Positions 43,089 to 50,081 of a stretch of DNA of 50,081 nt are shown here, one piece after another. How positions within the stretch are numbered: position 1 is the first letter of the stretch; every line of letters begins with the position of its first letter. The position numbers and the translations under genes are program-made. The notes under the pieces are model-generated. The model was given only the letters and a program-made list of their open reading frames with translations, was not told the origin of the DNA and ran no database searches. The DNA is from Candidatus Thiodiazotropha sp. (ex Epidulcina cf. delphinae) (GTDB lineage Bacteria; Pseudomonadota; Gammaproteobacteria; Chromatiales; Chromatiaceae), in contig JAHXHR010000007.1 in assembly GCA_025656505.1 (NCBI GenBank), positions 1 through 50,081 of the forward strand, read 5' to 3'.

Positions 43089-44029
43089 ACAGCGTGCTGG
43101 TCACCGGCGCCAACGGATTTGTCGGCCGGCGCCTCTGTCGTTATCTGCTCTCTCGGGGTCGCACGGTGCGTGGCGCGTTTAGGCGTTACAGCCCTGATTG
43201 GGTCCTGTGTGAGCCGGTTGCTATCGGTGGCGTCGACGGTGATACGGATTGGAAAACCGCCCTGGAGGGTGTGGATACGGTCATCCATCTGGCGGCGCGG
43301 GTGCATGTCATGCAGGAGTCCGAGGCCGATCCGTTAGCCGCTTTCCGCCGGGTCAATGTGGCGGGCAGCGCTGCCCTTGCCAGGCAGGCGGCGGTTGCCG
43401 GGGTGAGGCGTCTGATCTATCTGAGCAGCATCAAGGTGAATGGTGAGAGGACCGCTGGGACGCCGTTTCGTGCGGATGATCCGCCCAGGCCGGAAGACCC
43501 TTACGGACAGTCCAAGTGGGAGGCGGAGCTGGCCTTGAAACAGATCGCCGCAGAGACGGGGCTTGAGCTGGTGATCATTCGCCCGGTGCTGATCTACGGC
43601 GGCGGTGTGAAAGGCAATCTACAGCGATTAATCGGGCTGATCCGGCGTGGTTTGCCCCTGCCTCTGGCAAGAGTGAATAATCGGCGCAGTCTGTTGAGTA
43701 TCCGGAACCTGCTCGATTTCCTGGATTGCTGTATCGACCATCCTACTGCGGCCGGTGAGGTGTTTTTACTGGCGGACGGCAGTGATCTGTCGACGCCGCA
43801 ACTGCTTCGCAAGCTGGCGGGCGCGATGGGGCTGTCCGTCCGTCTGATCCCTGTGCCGGTGGGTTTGCTGCGGTTTGCCGGGCGCTTGACGGGGCGCTCC
43901 GCCGTGATTGAACGATTAACGGGTGATTTGCAGGTGGATATCGAAAAAAACAGGGAACTGTTGGGATGGTTGCCGGTGATCGACGTGGATGAGGCCCTGG
44001 CGGCAATGGTGAAAGATGCGCCTGAATGA
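43085..44029 (+). CDS. NAD-dependent epimerase/reductase, WbpV-like
   Basis: This 314-residue extended SDR protein has the NAD site VLVTGANGFVGRRLCR, YLSSIKVNGE with the catalytic Ser, and YGQSK with Tyr and Lys. The remainder fits the WbpV/WbfT group, in which the enzyme reduces the 4-keto sugar made by WbpM to UDP-QuiNAc or a FucNAc form. Gene neighbours support this: a WbpL-like transferase follows, and a WbpM-like dehydratase lies at 6779-8656. The start is a GTG at 43085 overlapping the GT4 stop. The substrate and product stereochemistry cannot be read from the sequence. Confidence 0.8.
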   Translation: MNSVLVTGANGFVGRRLCRYLLSRGRTVRGAFRRYSPDWVLCEPVAIGGVDGDTDWKTALEGVDTVIHLAARVHVMQESEADPLAAFRRVNVAGSAALARQAAVAGVRRLIYLSSIKVNGERTAGTPFRADDPPRPEDPYGQSKWEAELALKQIAAETGLELVIIRPVLIYGGGVKGNLQRLIGLIRRGLPLPLARVNNRRSLLSIRNLLDFLDCCIDHPTAAGEVFLLADGSDLSTPQLLRKLAGAMGLSVRLIPVPVGLLRFAGRLTGRSAVIERLTGDLQVDIEKNRELLGWLPVIDVDEALAAMVKDAPE

Positions 44030-44053
44030 ATCGCTTCACCAGGGAGTCCGGTT

Positions 44054-45136
44054 TTGTTTTGGGTGACGGCGCTGGTTTTCTTATTCTCGGCGGCCTTGAC
44101 CGGCGTGGCGCGCGCCTATGCCCTTCGCCGGGGCTTGATGGATCGGCCCAACAGTCGCAGCGCCCACACGATTGCAACCCCTCGCGGTGGCGGTGTGGCG
44201 TTTGTCCTCGTCTACCTGTCTGCGCTGATAGGGTCATTTTTCTTTCCCCTTGACGGGGTGCGCCTTGCTGAGGAGTTTCTTGTCGCATTGCTGTTCGGCG
44301 GTGGGCTGGTCGCGTTGATCGGTTTTATCGATGATCATCGGCATCTCCCGGCCAGACTGCGATTTCCGGTTCATGTGGCGGCGGCGGTGGTTGCGGTTTG
44401 GGTCTTGGGTGTGCCGCCGATCACTATCGCAACCTGGATAGCAACCGATGGCTGGTGGTTGAGGGTGCTGTTTGTGGTCGCCCTGGCATGGCTATTGAAT
44501 CTCTATAATTTCATGGACGGCATCGACGGCATCGCCGGCCTGCAGGCGATTGCCGTTCTTTGCGAGGGCGCGGCCATCCTGATGCTGAACCAATCCGCTC
44601 TTGAGGCGGCGTACTGGCTGTTGCTGCCGGCGTCGGCGGTAGCCGGCTTTCTGCTTTGGAACTGGCCGCCGGCGAAGATTTTCATGGGTGATGCGGCGAG
44701 CGGCTTCATAGGCTTTTCCCTGGGGGTTTTCGCGCTTTACACAGCGAACCATTACCCCATTTCGATCTGGAGTTGGCTGATACTGCTCGGGGTATTCGCG
44801 GTGGATGCAACCTGGACCCTGGGGGTGAGAGTGTTGAGGGGAGAACGATGGTATGAAGCGCATGCCGACCATGCCTATCAGATCTTAGCGCGACGCCGTC
44901 AGGCCCTCAACGACGATGCCGGTATGCCCATCGAGCAAGCCCGGGCGGAAGCGCATAAATGGGTCGTTCTGAGGATGCTTCTGATCAACCTTTTCTGGCT
45001 GTTGCCGTTGGCATGGCTGGCGTCCGTCGCGCCTTCCTACGGATGGCTCTTGACGCTTATCGCATTTCTACCGTTGTCGCTACTGGCTTGGCGGCTAGCC
45101 CGCATTTCTCACCAGACGGACCGGAAGAACGGATAA
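44054..45136 (+). CDS. WecA/WbpL-family undecaprenyl-phosphate sugar-1-phosphate transferase
   Basis: This 360-residue protein has about ten membrane helices. The family motifs are present: LMDRPNSRSAHTIATPRGGG, GFIDDHRHLPARLR, LYNFMDGIDGIAGLQAIA, KIFMGDAASGF, and the C-terminal HADHAYQILARRRQ, the HAHH-type box. The enzyme starts glycan synthesis by linking a sugar phosphate to undecaprenyl phosphate. Its small size and motifs suit WbpL, which uses UDP-QuiNAc/FucNAc. The start is TTG 44054 with AGGGAG upstream. The last residues (RISHQTDRKNG) and stop come from the left end of element C1, so the native tail has been replaced or extended. Confidence 0.88.
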   Translation: MFWVTALVFLFSAALTGVARAYALRRGLMDRPNSRSAHTIATPRGGGVAFVLVYLSALIGSFFFPLDGVRLAEEFLVALLFGGGLVALIGFIDDHRHLPARLRFPVHVAAAVVAVWVLGVPPITIATWIATDGWWLRVLFVVALAWLLNLYNFMDGIDGIAGLQAIAVLCEGAAILMLNQSALEAAYWLLLPASAVAGFLLWNWPPAKIFMGDAASGFIGFSLGVFALYTANHYPISIWSWLILLGVFAVDATWTLGVRVLRGERWYEAHADHAYQILARRRQALNDDAGMPIEQARAEAHKWVVLRMLLINLFWLLPLAWLASVAPSYGWLLTLIAFLPLSLLAWRLARISHQTDRKNG

Positions 45137-45369
45137 CATGATGAAATTTAACCGACTTAGCATCGAAAAATGATGGTAGTACATTTACACCCTGTCCTAT
45201 TTGGTTTTTGGAGCAATCCGGCTTCGCACCCCAAGGGCACTTCCTGCGGGGCGCATCTTGAACGATTAGCCTTGAACCATGGTGATGGCTATGCTCCGGC
45301 GGCTAATCGTCCAACCTTCTTCGCCGGTTTACCTCAAAAATCCAAATCCTGGTGAGAAATGCGGGCTGG
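45095..45369 (+). mobile_element. Family C element, copy C1
   Basis: The left end is CTAG followed by CCCGCATTTCTCACCAGACG. The right end is the reverse complement of CCCGCATTTCTCACCAGGAT, with CTGG beyond it. The 17-base inverted ends enclose an interior with ACGATTAGCC and GGCTAATCGT, which pair to form a stem. The element covers the end of the WbpL-like gene. Bases 45370-45425 show nothing else apart from a weak likeness to a family A end. Confidence 0.8.
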
Positions 45370-45425
45370 GCGCAGGCCGGGATGGGTGATTTCAGTTTTT
45401 TGCCCGGCGATCACGGTTTTTAGGT

Positions 45426-46379
45426 TTATTTGCCATGCTCCGGTTGCGACTCCAGTTTTCTCAGCCGGTACTGCACCTCTTCAAGCAGCTTACGGTTCAC
45501 GCTCAGCAGATCCGCGACGAAGGCCACCAGAAAGGTCTGAAAGCCGATGCCCATCATCACCCCGGCGAGGATGACGGATTGAATATGTCCCTGTCCGTCT
45601 CCGCTCAGGTAGAAGTAAAGGAACCGCAGGCCCAGCGCCAGGCCCAGACTGAACAGCACCAGACTTATCGTCAGAAAAAAGCGAAACGGCTTGTAGACGA
45701 CAAAGATCCGCAGCATGGTGATGATCGATTTTTTGATATAGCTGCTGATGCTCTTGACCAGTTTGGAAGGCCGGAGATCCTCGTTGACCTCTACCGGCAC
45801 CGAGGTGACCGCCATCTGTTTCATGCCTGCTTGGATGATGGTTTCAAGGGTGTAGGTGTATTCGTTGAAAACGTTCAGTTTCATGGCGGCGTCACGGCTG
45901 AAGGCGCGAAAGCCGCTGGGGGCGTCAGGGATGTCCGTGTGGCTGATCTTGCGCACAACGCTGCTTCCCAGGCGTTGTAACATCTTTTTACTGAAAGAGA
46001 AGTGCTCGATCATCCGGATGGGTCTGGCGCCGATGACCATGTCCGCCTTGCCATCCAGAATCGGTTGGGTAAGGCTGGGTATAAAGCCGGTGTCGTACTG
46101 ATTGTCGGCATCCGTGTTGACGATCACATCCGCGCCATGTCTGACGCAGGCGTCCAGGCCGAACATGAAGCCCCTGGCCAGCCCTTGGTTCCGGGTATAG
46201 CCCACGATATGGTCGACCCCCTGCTGATGGGCGACACGGCGGGTGGCGTCGGTGCTGCCGTCATCGATAATCAGCCATTCGACCTGATCGAATCCCGGGA
46301 CTTCTCGTGGGAGTTCCGCCAGCGCCAGGGCCAGGGTCTTTTCTTCGTTGTAGCAGGGGATCTGAATTATCAGCTTCAT
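45426..46379 (-). CDS. GT2 glycosyltransferase, DPM1/GtrB-like with membrane anchor
   Basis: This 317-residue protein is read from ATG 46379; the longer in-frame reading from 46493 adds unlike residues. The GT-A domain starts MKLIIQIPCYNEEKTLALAL, with WLIIDDGSTDATR and the DXD motif VNTDADNQYD. PDAPSGFRAFSRDAAMKLNV and the C-terminal helices (FFLTISLVLFSLGLALGLRF and VILAGVMMGIGFQTFLVAFV) place it with polyprenyl-phosphate mannose/glucose synthases. It is a second enzyme of the kind at 26811. It faces the WbpL-like gene and diverges from the globin gene. Confidence 0.85.
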   Translation of the reverse strand: MKLIIQIPCYNEEKTLALALAELPREVPGFDQVEWLIIDDGSTDATRRVAHQQGVDHIVGYTRNQGLARGFMFGLDACVRHGADVIVNTDADNQYDTGFIPSLTQPILDGKADMVIGARPIRMIEHFSFSKKMLQRLGSSVVRKISHTDIPDAPSGFRAFSRDAAMKLNVFNEYTYTLETIIQAGMKQMAVTSVPVEVNEDLRPSKLVKSISSYIKKSIITMLRIFVVYKPFRFFLTISLVLFSLGLALGLRFLYFYLSGDGQGHIQSVILAGVMMGIGFQTFLVAFVADLLSVNRKLLEEVQYRLRKLESQPEHGK

Positions 46380-46470
46380 TTTCGGACAAACTGGGAATTT
46401 AATGCTCAGCAAGCTAAGGTTCGGGGTATGGAGGCCGTTAACCGTGCAAAGGGGTCGATGGATATCCGCT

Positions 46471-46902
46471 ATGCTACGCTTGCAACTCGACAATCTTGAA
46501 CTATTTCGGCAGAGCCTTCAACGGGTGACTGCCAAGCCGGGCTTTTACGACGGTTTTTACCACAATTTCATCGATCAGTCAGAGGAAATCACCGCTCTTT
46601 TTCGTAACAGGGACATGCCGCAGTTGAAACGTAAATTGCGCAATACGCTGCAGATGCTGGTGGAAACTGTGGAGGGAAAACCCGGTCTTGAACTCTATAT
46701 CGAGATGCTGGGGCGCGTGCATCGGCGATTGAATATACAACGCAGGCATTTCACCATGTGGGAGGACGCCCTGCTGGAGGCAGTGCGGGTGTATGACGAA
46801 GAGTACAGCAAACAGGTCCTGGCCGCTTGGCTGCTGGTGATCGGCATGGTGGCAGAGCGTATGTTCATCGCCTTGGACGGGGTGGAGAAGGTGGCTTTCT
46901 GA
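46471..46902 (+). CDS. Globin-family protein
   Basis: This 143-residue protein is read from ATG 46471 (residues MLRLQLDNLELFRQ). It matches the bacterial globin/sensor-globin fold: an E-helix region FRNRDMPQLKRKLRNTLQML, then VHRRLNIQRRHFTMWEDALL with the expected proximal His in VHRRLNI, and LAAWLLVIGMVAERMF near the end. No second domain is attached. It could bind oxygen or NO, or serve as a heme-based sensor or detoxifier. A start at 46402 adds 23 residues that overlap the region divergent to the GT2 gene. It stands between the glycan genes and leuS with no obvious partner. Confidence 0.75.
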   Translation: MLRLQLDNLELFRQSLQRVTAKPGFYDGFYHNFIDQSEEITALFRNRDMPQLKRKLRNTLQMLVETVEGKPGLELYIEMLGRVHRRLNIQRRHFTMWEDALLEAVRVYDEEYSKQVLAAWLLVIGMVAERMFIALDGVEKVAF

Positions 46903-46939
46903 CCTGTCCGTCACGCCGGGCCTCCCTGCGGGAGAGATG

Positions 46940-47189
46940 CTAACCCGCATTGCTCACCAGACGGACCGTACTAACAGGAAAACTTATGAAAGTTGAACAG
47001 GTTAGTATCTCTCACCGTATGGCATTCATCGGACAATCTGTCCTATTTGGTTTTTGGAACAACCAGGCCGAGCCTCTTGAATGATCGGGCTTGAACCATA
47101 GGCCCGGCTATGCTTCTGCGCCCGATCATCCAACCTGCTTCGGCCTGGTTGCACCAAAAATCCAAATCTTGGTGAGAAATGCGGGCTAA
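46940..47189 (+). mobile_element. Family C element, copy C2
   Basis: The left end is CTAA followed by CCCGCATTGCTCACCAGACG. The right end is the reverse complement of CCCGCATTTCTCACCAAGAT, followed by CTAA (47186-47189). A perfect 4-bp duplication CTAA therefore flanks it. The interior pairs CAACCAGGCCGA with TCGGCCTGGTTG, and ATGATCGGGC with GCCCGATCAT. It lies between the globin and leuS. The remaining bases before leuS (47190-47335) show no other feature. Confidence 0.85.
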
Positions 47190-47335
47190 GCCTCCACCTG
47201 CGTTGTTGCGTTGCTCGGAAAGGGCGCGCCATTCCCGGCGTAACGCAGGTCATTGCAGCATCCGCCTTTCTGTAACGGGCCGGGTGCGGTATCCTTCCGC
47301 GATTGTCGCACATAACCATCCGTTCGGGCCAGATC

Positions 47336-49993
47336 ATGCAGAATCTCTACGACCCTGCCGTCATCGAGGCAGAGGTCCAGTCACACTGGGAACATGCCAA
47401 GACCTTCGAGGTCAGCGAAAACTCGCGCAAGGAGAAGTTTTACTGCCTCTCCATGTTTCCCTACCCCAGCGGCAAGCTGCATATGGGGCATGTGCGCAAC
47501 TACACCATCGGCGATGTGATCGCCCGTTACCAGCGCATGCTCGGCAAGAATGTGCTCCAGCCCATGGGATGGGATGCCTTCGGCCTGCCGGCGGAGAATG
47601 CCGCCCTCAAGAACAAGGTGGCCCCGGCCGGATGGACTTATGACAACATTGCCTATATGAAAGGGCAGCTCAACCGGCTTGGTTTCGGCTATGACTGGCG
47701 GCGCGAGCTGGCCACCTGCCGGCCCGACTATTACAAGTGGGAGCAGTGGCTGTTCATCGAGCTTTATAAGAAAGGCTTGGTTTATCGTAAAAATGCGCTG
47801 GTCAATTGGGATCCGGTCGACCGGACGGTGCTGGCCAATGAGCAGGTCATCGATGGCCGTGGCTGGCGCTCTGGCGCCTTGGTGGAGCGCCGCGAGATTC
47901 CCCAATGGTTCGTCAAGATCACCGACTATGCCGATGAGTTGCTTGACGAAATCGATAACCTGGAGGGCTGGCCCGAGCAGGTGCGCGCCATGCAGCGCAA
48001 CTGGATCGGTCGCTCATTCGGTGTGCGGATGAGGTTCGGGATCGAGGGTTCGGATGAGACCCTGTCCATCTACACCACTCGCCCCGATACGCTGATGGGG
48101 GTCACCTATGTCGCGGTGGCGGGGGAACACCCGTTGGCCCTGGGGGCCGCTGTCGGCAATCCCGCGCTGACCGAGTTCATCGAAGCGTGCCGCCGGGGGG
48201 GGATGTCGGAAGCGGAACTGGAGACCATCGAGAAGAAGGGCATGCCCCTGGGCATCAATGCCGTCCACCCGGTGAGCGGTGAGGCGGTGCCGGTCTATGC
48301 GGCCAACTTCGTGCTGACGGGTTACGGCACCGGCGCGGTGATGGCCGTCCCCGGCCATGATGAACGGGATCATGCATTCGCCAGGCAGTATGGTATCCCG
48401 ATCAAACAGGTGATCCATCCGCGGGACGGCTCTCATGTGGATATCCAACACGCCGCCTATACCGAGAAAGGTGTGTTGCAGGCGTCCGGTCCGTTCGACG
48501 GTCTCACATCCGAGGCCGCTTTCGACGCCATTGCCGAGTGGTTGCAGGCGCGCGGCAAGGGCGAGAAAACCAAACAGTATCGTATACGCGACTGGGGGGT
48601 TTCGCGCCAGCGCTACTGGGGGGCGCCGATCCCGATGATTCACTGTGAGAAGTGCGGTCTCGTGCCGGTCCCGCCGGCGGATCTGCCGGTGCGTCTCCCG
48701 GAGGATATCGTCTACGACGAACACACCATCAATCCGCTCAAGGACAACCCCGCCTTTGCTGACTGTCGTTGTCCCCAGTGTGGCGATGTGGCGCAACGGG
48801 AGACCGACACCTTCGACACCTTTATGGAGTCGAGCTGGTACTACGCCCGCTATACCTGTCCGGGCGCCGGCGCCATGCTCGATGAGCGCGCCGACTACTG
48901 GCTGCCGGTGGACCACTACATCGGCGGCATCGAGCATGCGGTGCTGCATCTGCTCTATGCCCGCTTCTACCACAAACTGCTGCGCGATGCGGGACTGGTG
49001 AAGAGCGACGAGCCGTTCACCCGTCTGCTGACCCAGGGGATGGTGGTGGCCGAAACCTACTACCGGGAACAGGGTGACGGCGCCAAACACTGGCATAATC
49101 CGACCGAAGTCGAGGTGGAGCGTGATGAGAAGGGCCGGCCGCTATCGGCCCGGCTGCCGGCGGATGGCGGGGCGGTGGTGATCGGCGGTATCGAGAAGAT
49201 GTCGAAGTCGAAAAACAACGGCGTCGATCCGCAGGGCCTGATCGATCGCTACGGCGCCGATACGGTGAGGCTCTACACCATGTTCACCTCACCGCCGGAC
49301 CAGTCCCTGGAGTGGAATGATGAGGGGGTGGAGGGAGCCCATCGGTTTCTAAAAAGGTTGTGGTTATTTGCAGCTGAGAAAGCTGAAATAATCAAGGCTG
49401 TTAACGCTTCATGTCATTTGGCCAAGAATAGGCTTGAGCCTGATTGGAGTAATTTGATTGATGAGCAAAGGGAAGCGCGCAGAGAAATGCATAGCGTACT
49501 GAGGCAAGCGCTCTTTGATTACGACCGGCAACATTTTAATACGGTTGTCGCCGCTTGTATGAAAATACTGAATCTTACAATTAGGCTACCCGGGGTGACT
49601 CCCTATCATCCTAACGCAGAGAGCAAAGCACCAAACTTGCGTGTGTGGATGTGGATGGTACATGAGTCTATGGGGTTCATACTGCGGCTGTTGGGTCCCA
49701 TCGCCCCCCATATTACGCATCTGCTGTGGCGCGAGCTGGCGTATGGCAGTGAGATCCTTGAGAGCGATTGGCCGCAACCCGACGAAGCCGCCCTCAAACA
49801 GGAGAGCCTGTCCTATGTGGTGCAGGTCAACGGCAAGGTGCGGGCAACCATCCAGGCGCCGGCGGATACCGACAAATCGGTGGTTGAGCGTATCGCCCTG
49901 GAGAATGACAAAGTGCAGCGCTTTATCGGTGAAGGGAGGGTGAGGAAGGTGATTGTGGTGCCGAACAAACTGGTGAATGTCGTTGCTAACTAG
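47336..49993 (+). CDS. leuS: Leucyl-tRNA synthetase
   Basis: This 885-residue class I enzyme charges tRNA-Leu. The start ATG 47336 gives [20 protein letters not shown], as expected. HMGH is at 49-52 ([19 protein letters not shown]). The editing CP1 domain has [35 protein letters not shown]. The KMSKS loop is [13 protein letters not shown] (621-625). The anticodon-binding domain follows. Residues about 670-787 (49345-49695) are encoded by visibly AT-richer, differently used codons than the rest, though the reading frame is intact. The stop TAG (49991-49993) is the start of element B2. Confidence 0.97.
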   Translation: MQNLYDPAVIEAEVQSHWEHAKTFEVSENSRKEKFYCLSMFPYPSGKLHMGHVRNYTIGDVIARYQRMLGKNVLQPMGWDAFGLPAENAALKNKVAPAGWTYDNIAYMKGQLNRLGFGYDWRRELATCRPDYYKWEQWLFIELYKKGLVYRKNALVNWDPVDRTVLANEQVIDGRGWRSGALVERREIPQWFVKITDYADELLDEIDNLEGWPEQVRAMQRNWIGRSFGVRMRFGIEGSDETLSIYTTRPDTLMGVTYVAVAGEHPLALGAAVGNPALTEFIEACRRGGMSEAELETIEKKGMPLGINAVHPVSGEAVPVYAANFVLTGYGTGAVMAVPGHDERDHAFARQYGIPIKQVIHPRDGSHVDIQHAAYTEKGVLQASGPFDGLTSEAAFDAIAEWLQARGKGEKTKQYRIRDWGVSRQRYWGAPIPMIHCEKCGLVPVPPADLPVRLPEDIVYDEHTINPLKDNPAFADCRCPQCGDVAQRETDTFDTFMESSWYYARYTCPGAGAMLDERADYWLPVDHYIGGIEHAVLHLLYARFYHKLLRDAGLVKSDEPFTRLLTQGMVVAETYYREQGDGAKHWHNPTEVEVERDEKGRPLSARLPADGGAVVIGGIEKMSKSKNNGVDPQGLIDRYGADTVRLYTMFTSPPDQSLEWNDEGVEGAHRFLKRLWLFAAEKAEIIKAVNASCHLAKNRLEPDWSNLIDEQREARREMHSVLRQALFDYDRQHFNTVVAACMKILNLTIRLPGVTPYHPNAESKAPNLRVWMWMVHESMGFILRLLGPIAPHITHLLWRELAYGSEILESDWPQPDEAALKQESLSYVVQVNGKVRATIQAPADTDKSVVERIALENDKVQRFIGEGRVRKVIVVPNKLVNVVAN

Positions 49994-50081
49994 GGGGTGT
50001 TCTCAATCATCGTTCGCGGCGTGATTCCGGCCCTTTTCCGCGTTGGCGGCGTTGCGATTCGTTGCAATAGAATGACTATTA
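49990..50081 (+). mobile_element. Family B element, copy B2 (partial, runs off the window)
   Basis: CTAG followed by GGGGTGTTCTCAAT begins at 49990. The next bases match B1 (8816 onward) almost exactly up to the window end (the first 92 bases show about three differences, near 50041 and at the end). The CTAG includes the leuS stop codon. The right end lies outside the window. Confidence 0.85.

Noticed and set aside
45412-45424. CACGGTTTTTAGG next to C1 as a sixth family A end
   Set aside because: Only 11 bases match the family A end, there is no partner end, and no 5-bp duplication can be shown. It is too short to call.

Overview
KIND OF ORGANISM. The genes point to a Gram-negative gammaproteobacterium. 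The window carries a type II secretion system (T2SS) cluster, a class I adenylate cyclase (CyaA), an FkpA/Mip-type isomerase, YheS, an outer-membrane lipoprotein, a LeuS of bacterial type and an ABC-dependent surface-polysaccharide pathway. The moderately GC-rich composition and the many small non-coding mobile elements would suit a free-living or symbiotic sulfur-oxidising lineage. That last point is inference; nothing in the window fixes a genus. LAYOUT. (1) 1-3425 is a decayed, AT-richer edge: a small unknown ORF, a wrecked IS3-family element with readable ends, a flippase-like membrane protein, and two pseudogene remnants. (2) 3426-8656 holds a large GT-C-like membrane protein, a methyltransferase, and a WbpM/CapD-type nucleotide-sugar dehydratase on the minus strand. 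(3) 9021-17243 is a T2SS operon, gspE-F-G-H-I-J-K-L-M plus a GspC/PilP-like gene, with no secretin gene (gspD). It is followed by yheS. (4) 19370-24255 holds a small RRM protein, a DUF2939 protein, a PAS plus degenerate GGDEF protein, and cyaA. (5) 24309-30245 is a minus-strand block: a sulfotransferase with a perfect CRP-type site upstream, an FKBP isomerase, and a GtrB/GtrA/large membrane glycosyltransferase trio. (6) 30173-34052 holds Wzm and Wzt exporters, an LpxL-like acyltransferase and a lipoprotein. (7) 34560-37628 is a secreted 599-residue protein with its own promoter and terminator, followed by a periplasmic parvulin. (8) 37765-46379 is a polysaccharide assembly block: a 1004-residue methyltransferase/GT2/GT2 fusion, further GT2 and GT4 enzymes, a WbpV-like reductase and a WbpL-like initiating transferase. 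(9) 46471-49993 holds a globin and leuS. HOW THEY WORK TOGETHER. The WbpM-like dehydratase, WbpV-like reductase and WbpL-like transferase would make and load a QuiNAc/FucNAc-type initiating sugar onto undecaprenyl phosphate. The glycosyltransferases extend it and Wzm/Wzt export it. MOST UNUSUAL SIGNAL. Three families of short non-coding elements (called A, B and C here) are scattered through the window. Family A (five copies) has terminal inverted repeats beginning CCTAAAAACC and flanking 5-bp direct repeats in every copy (one with a mismatch). Families B and C sit at CTAG or CTAA targets. Families A and B have unrelated ends but share a homologous core hairpin of about 60 bp. That core is present in three A copies, absent from two, and inverted relative to the arms in one. 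Two A copies sit exactly at the stop/start overlaps of gspE/gspF and gspM/gspC-like. The 5-bp duplication left both the stop and the start intact. Other elements supply the leuS stop flank, the reading-frame end of the WbpL-like gene, and the RBS plus start codon of a GT4 gene. Family C copies differ by paired changes that preserve a hairpin.
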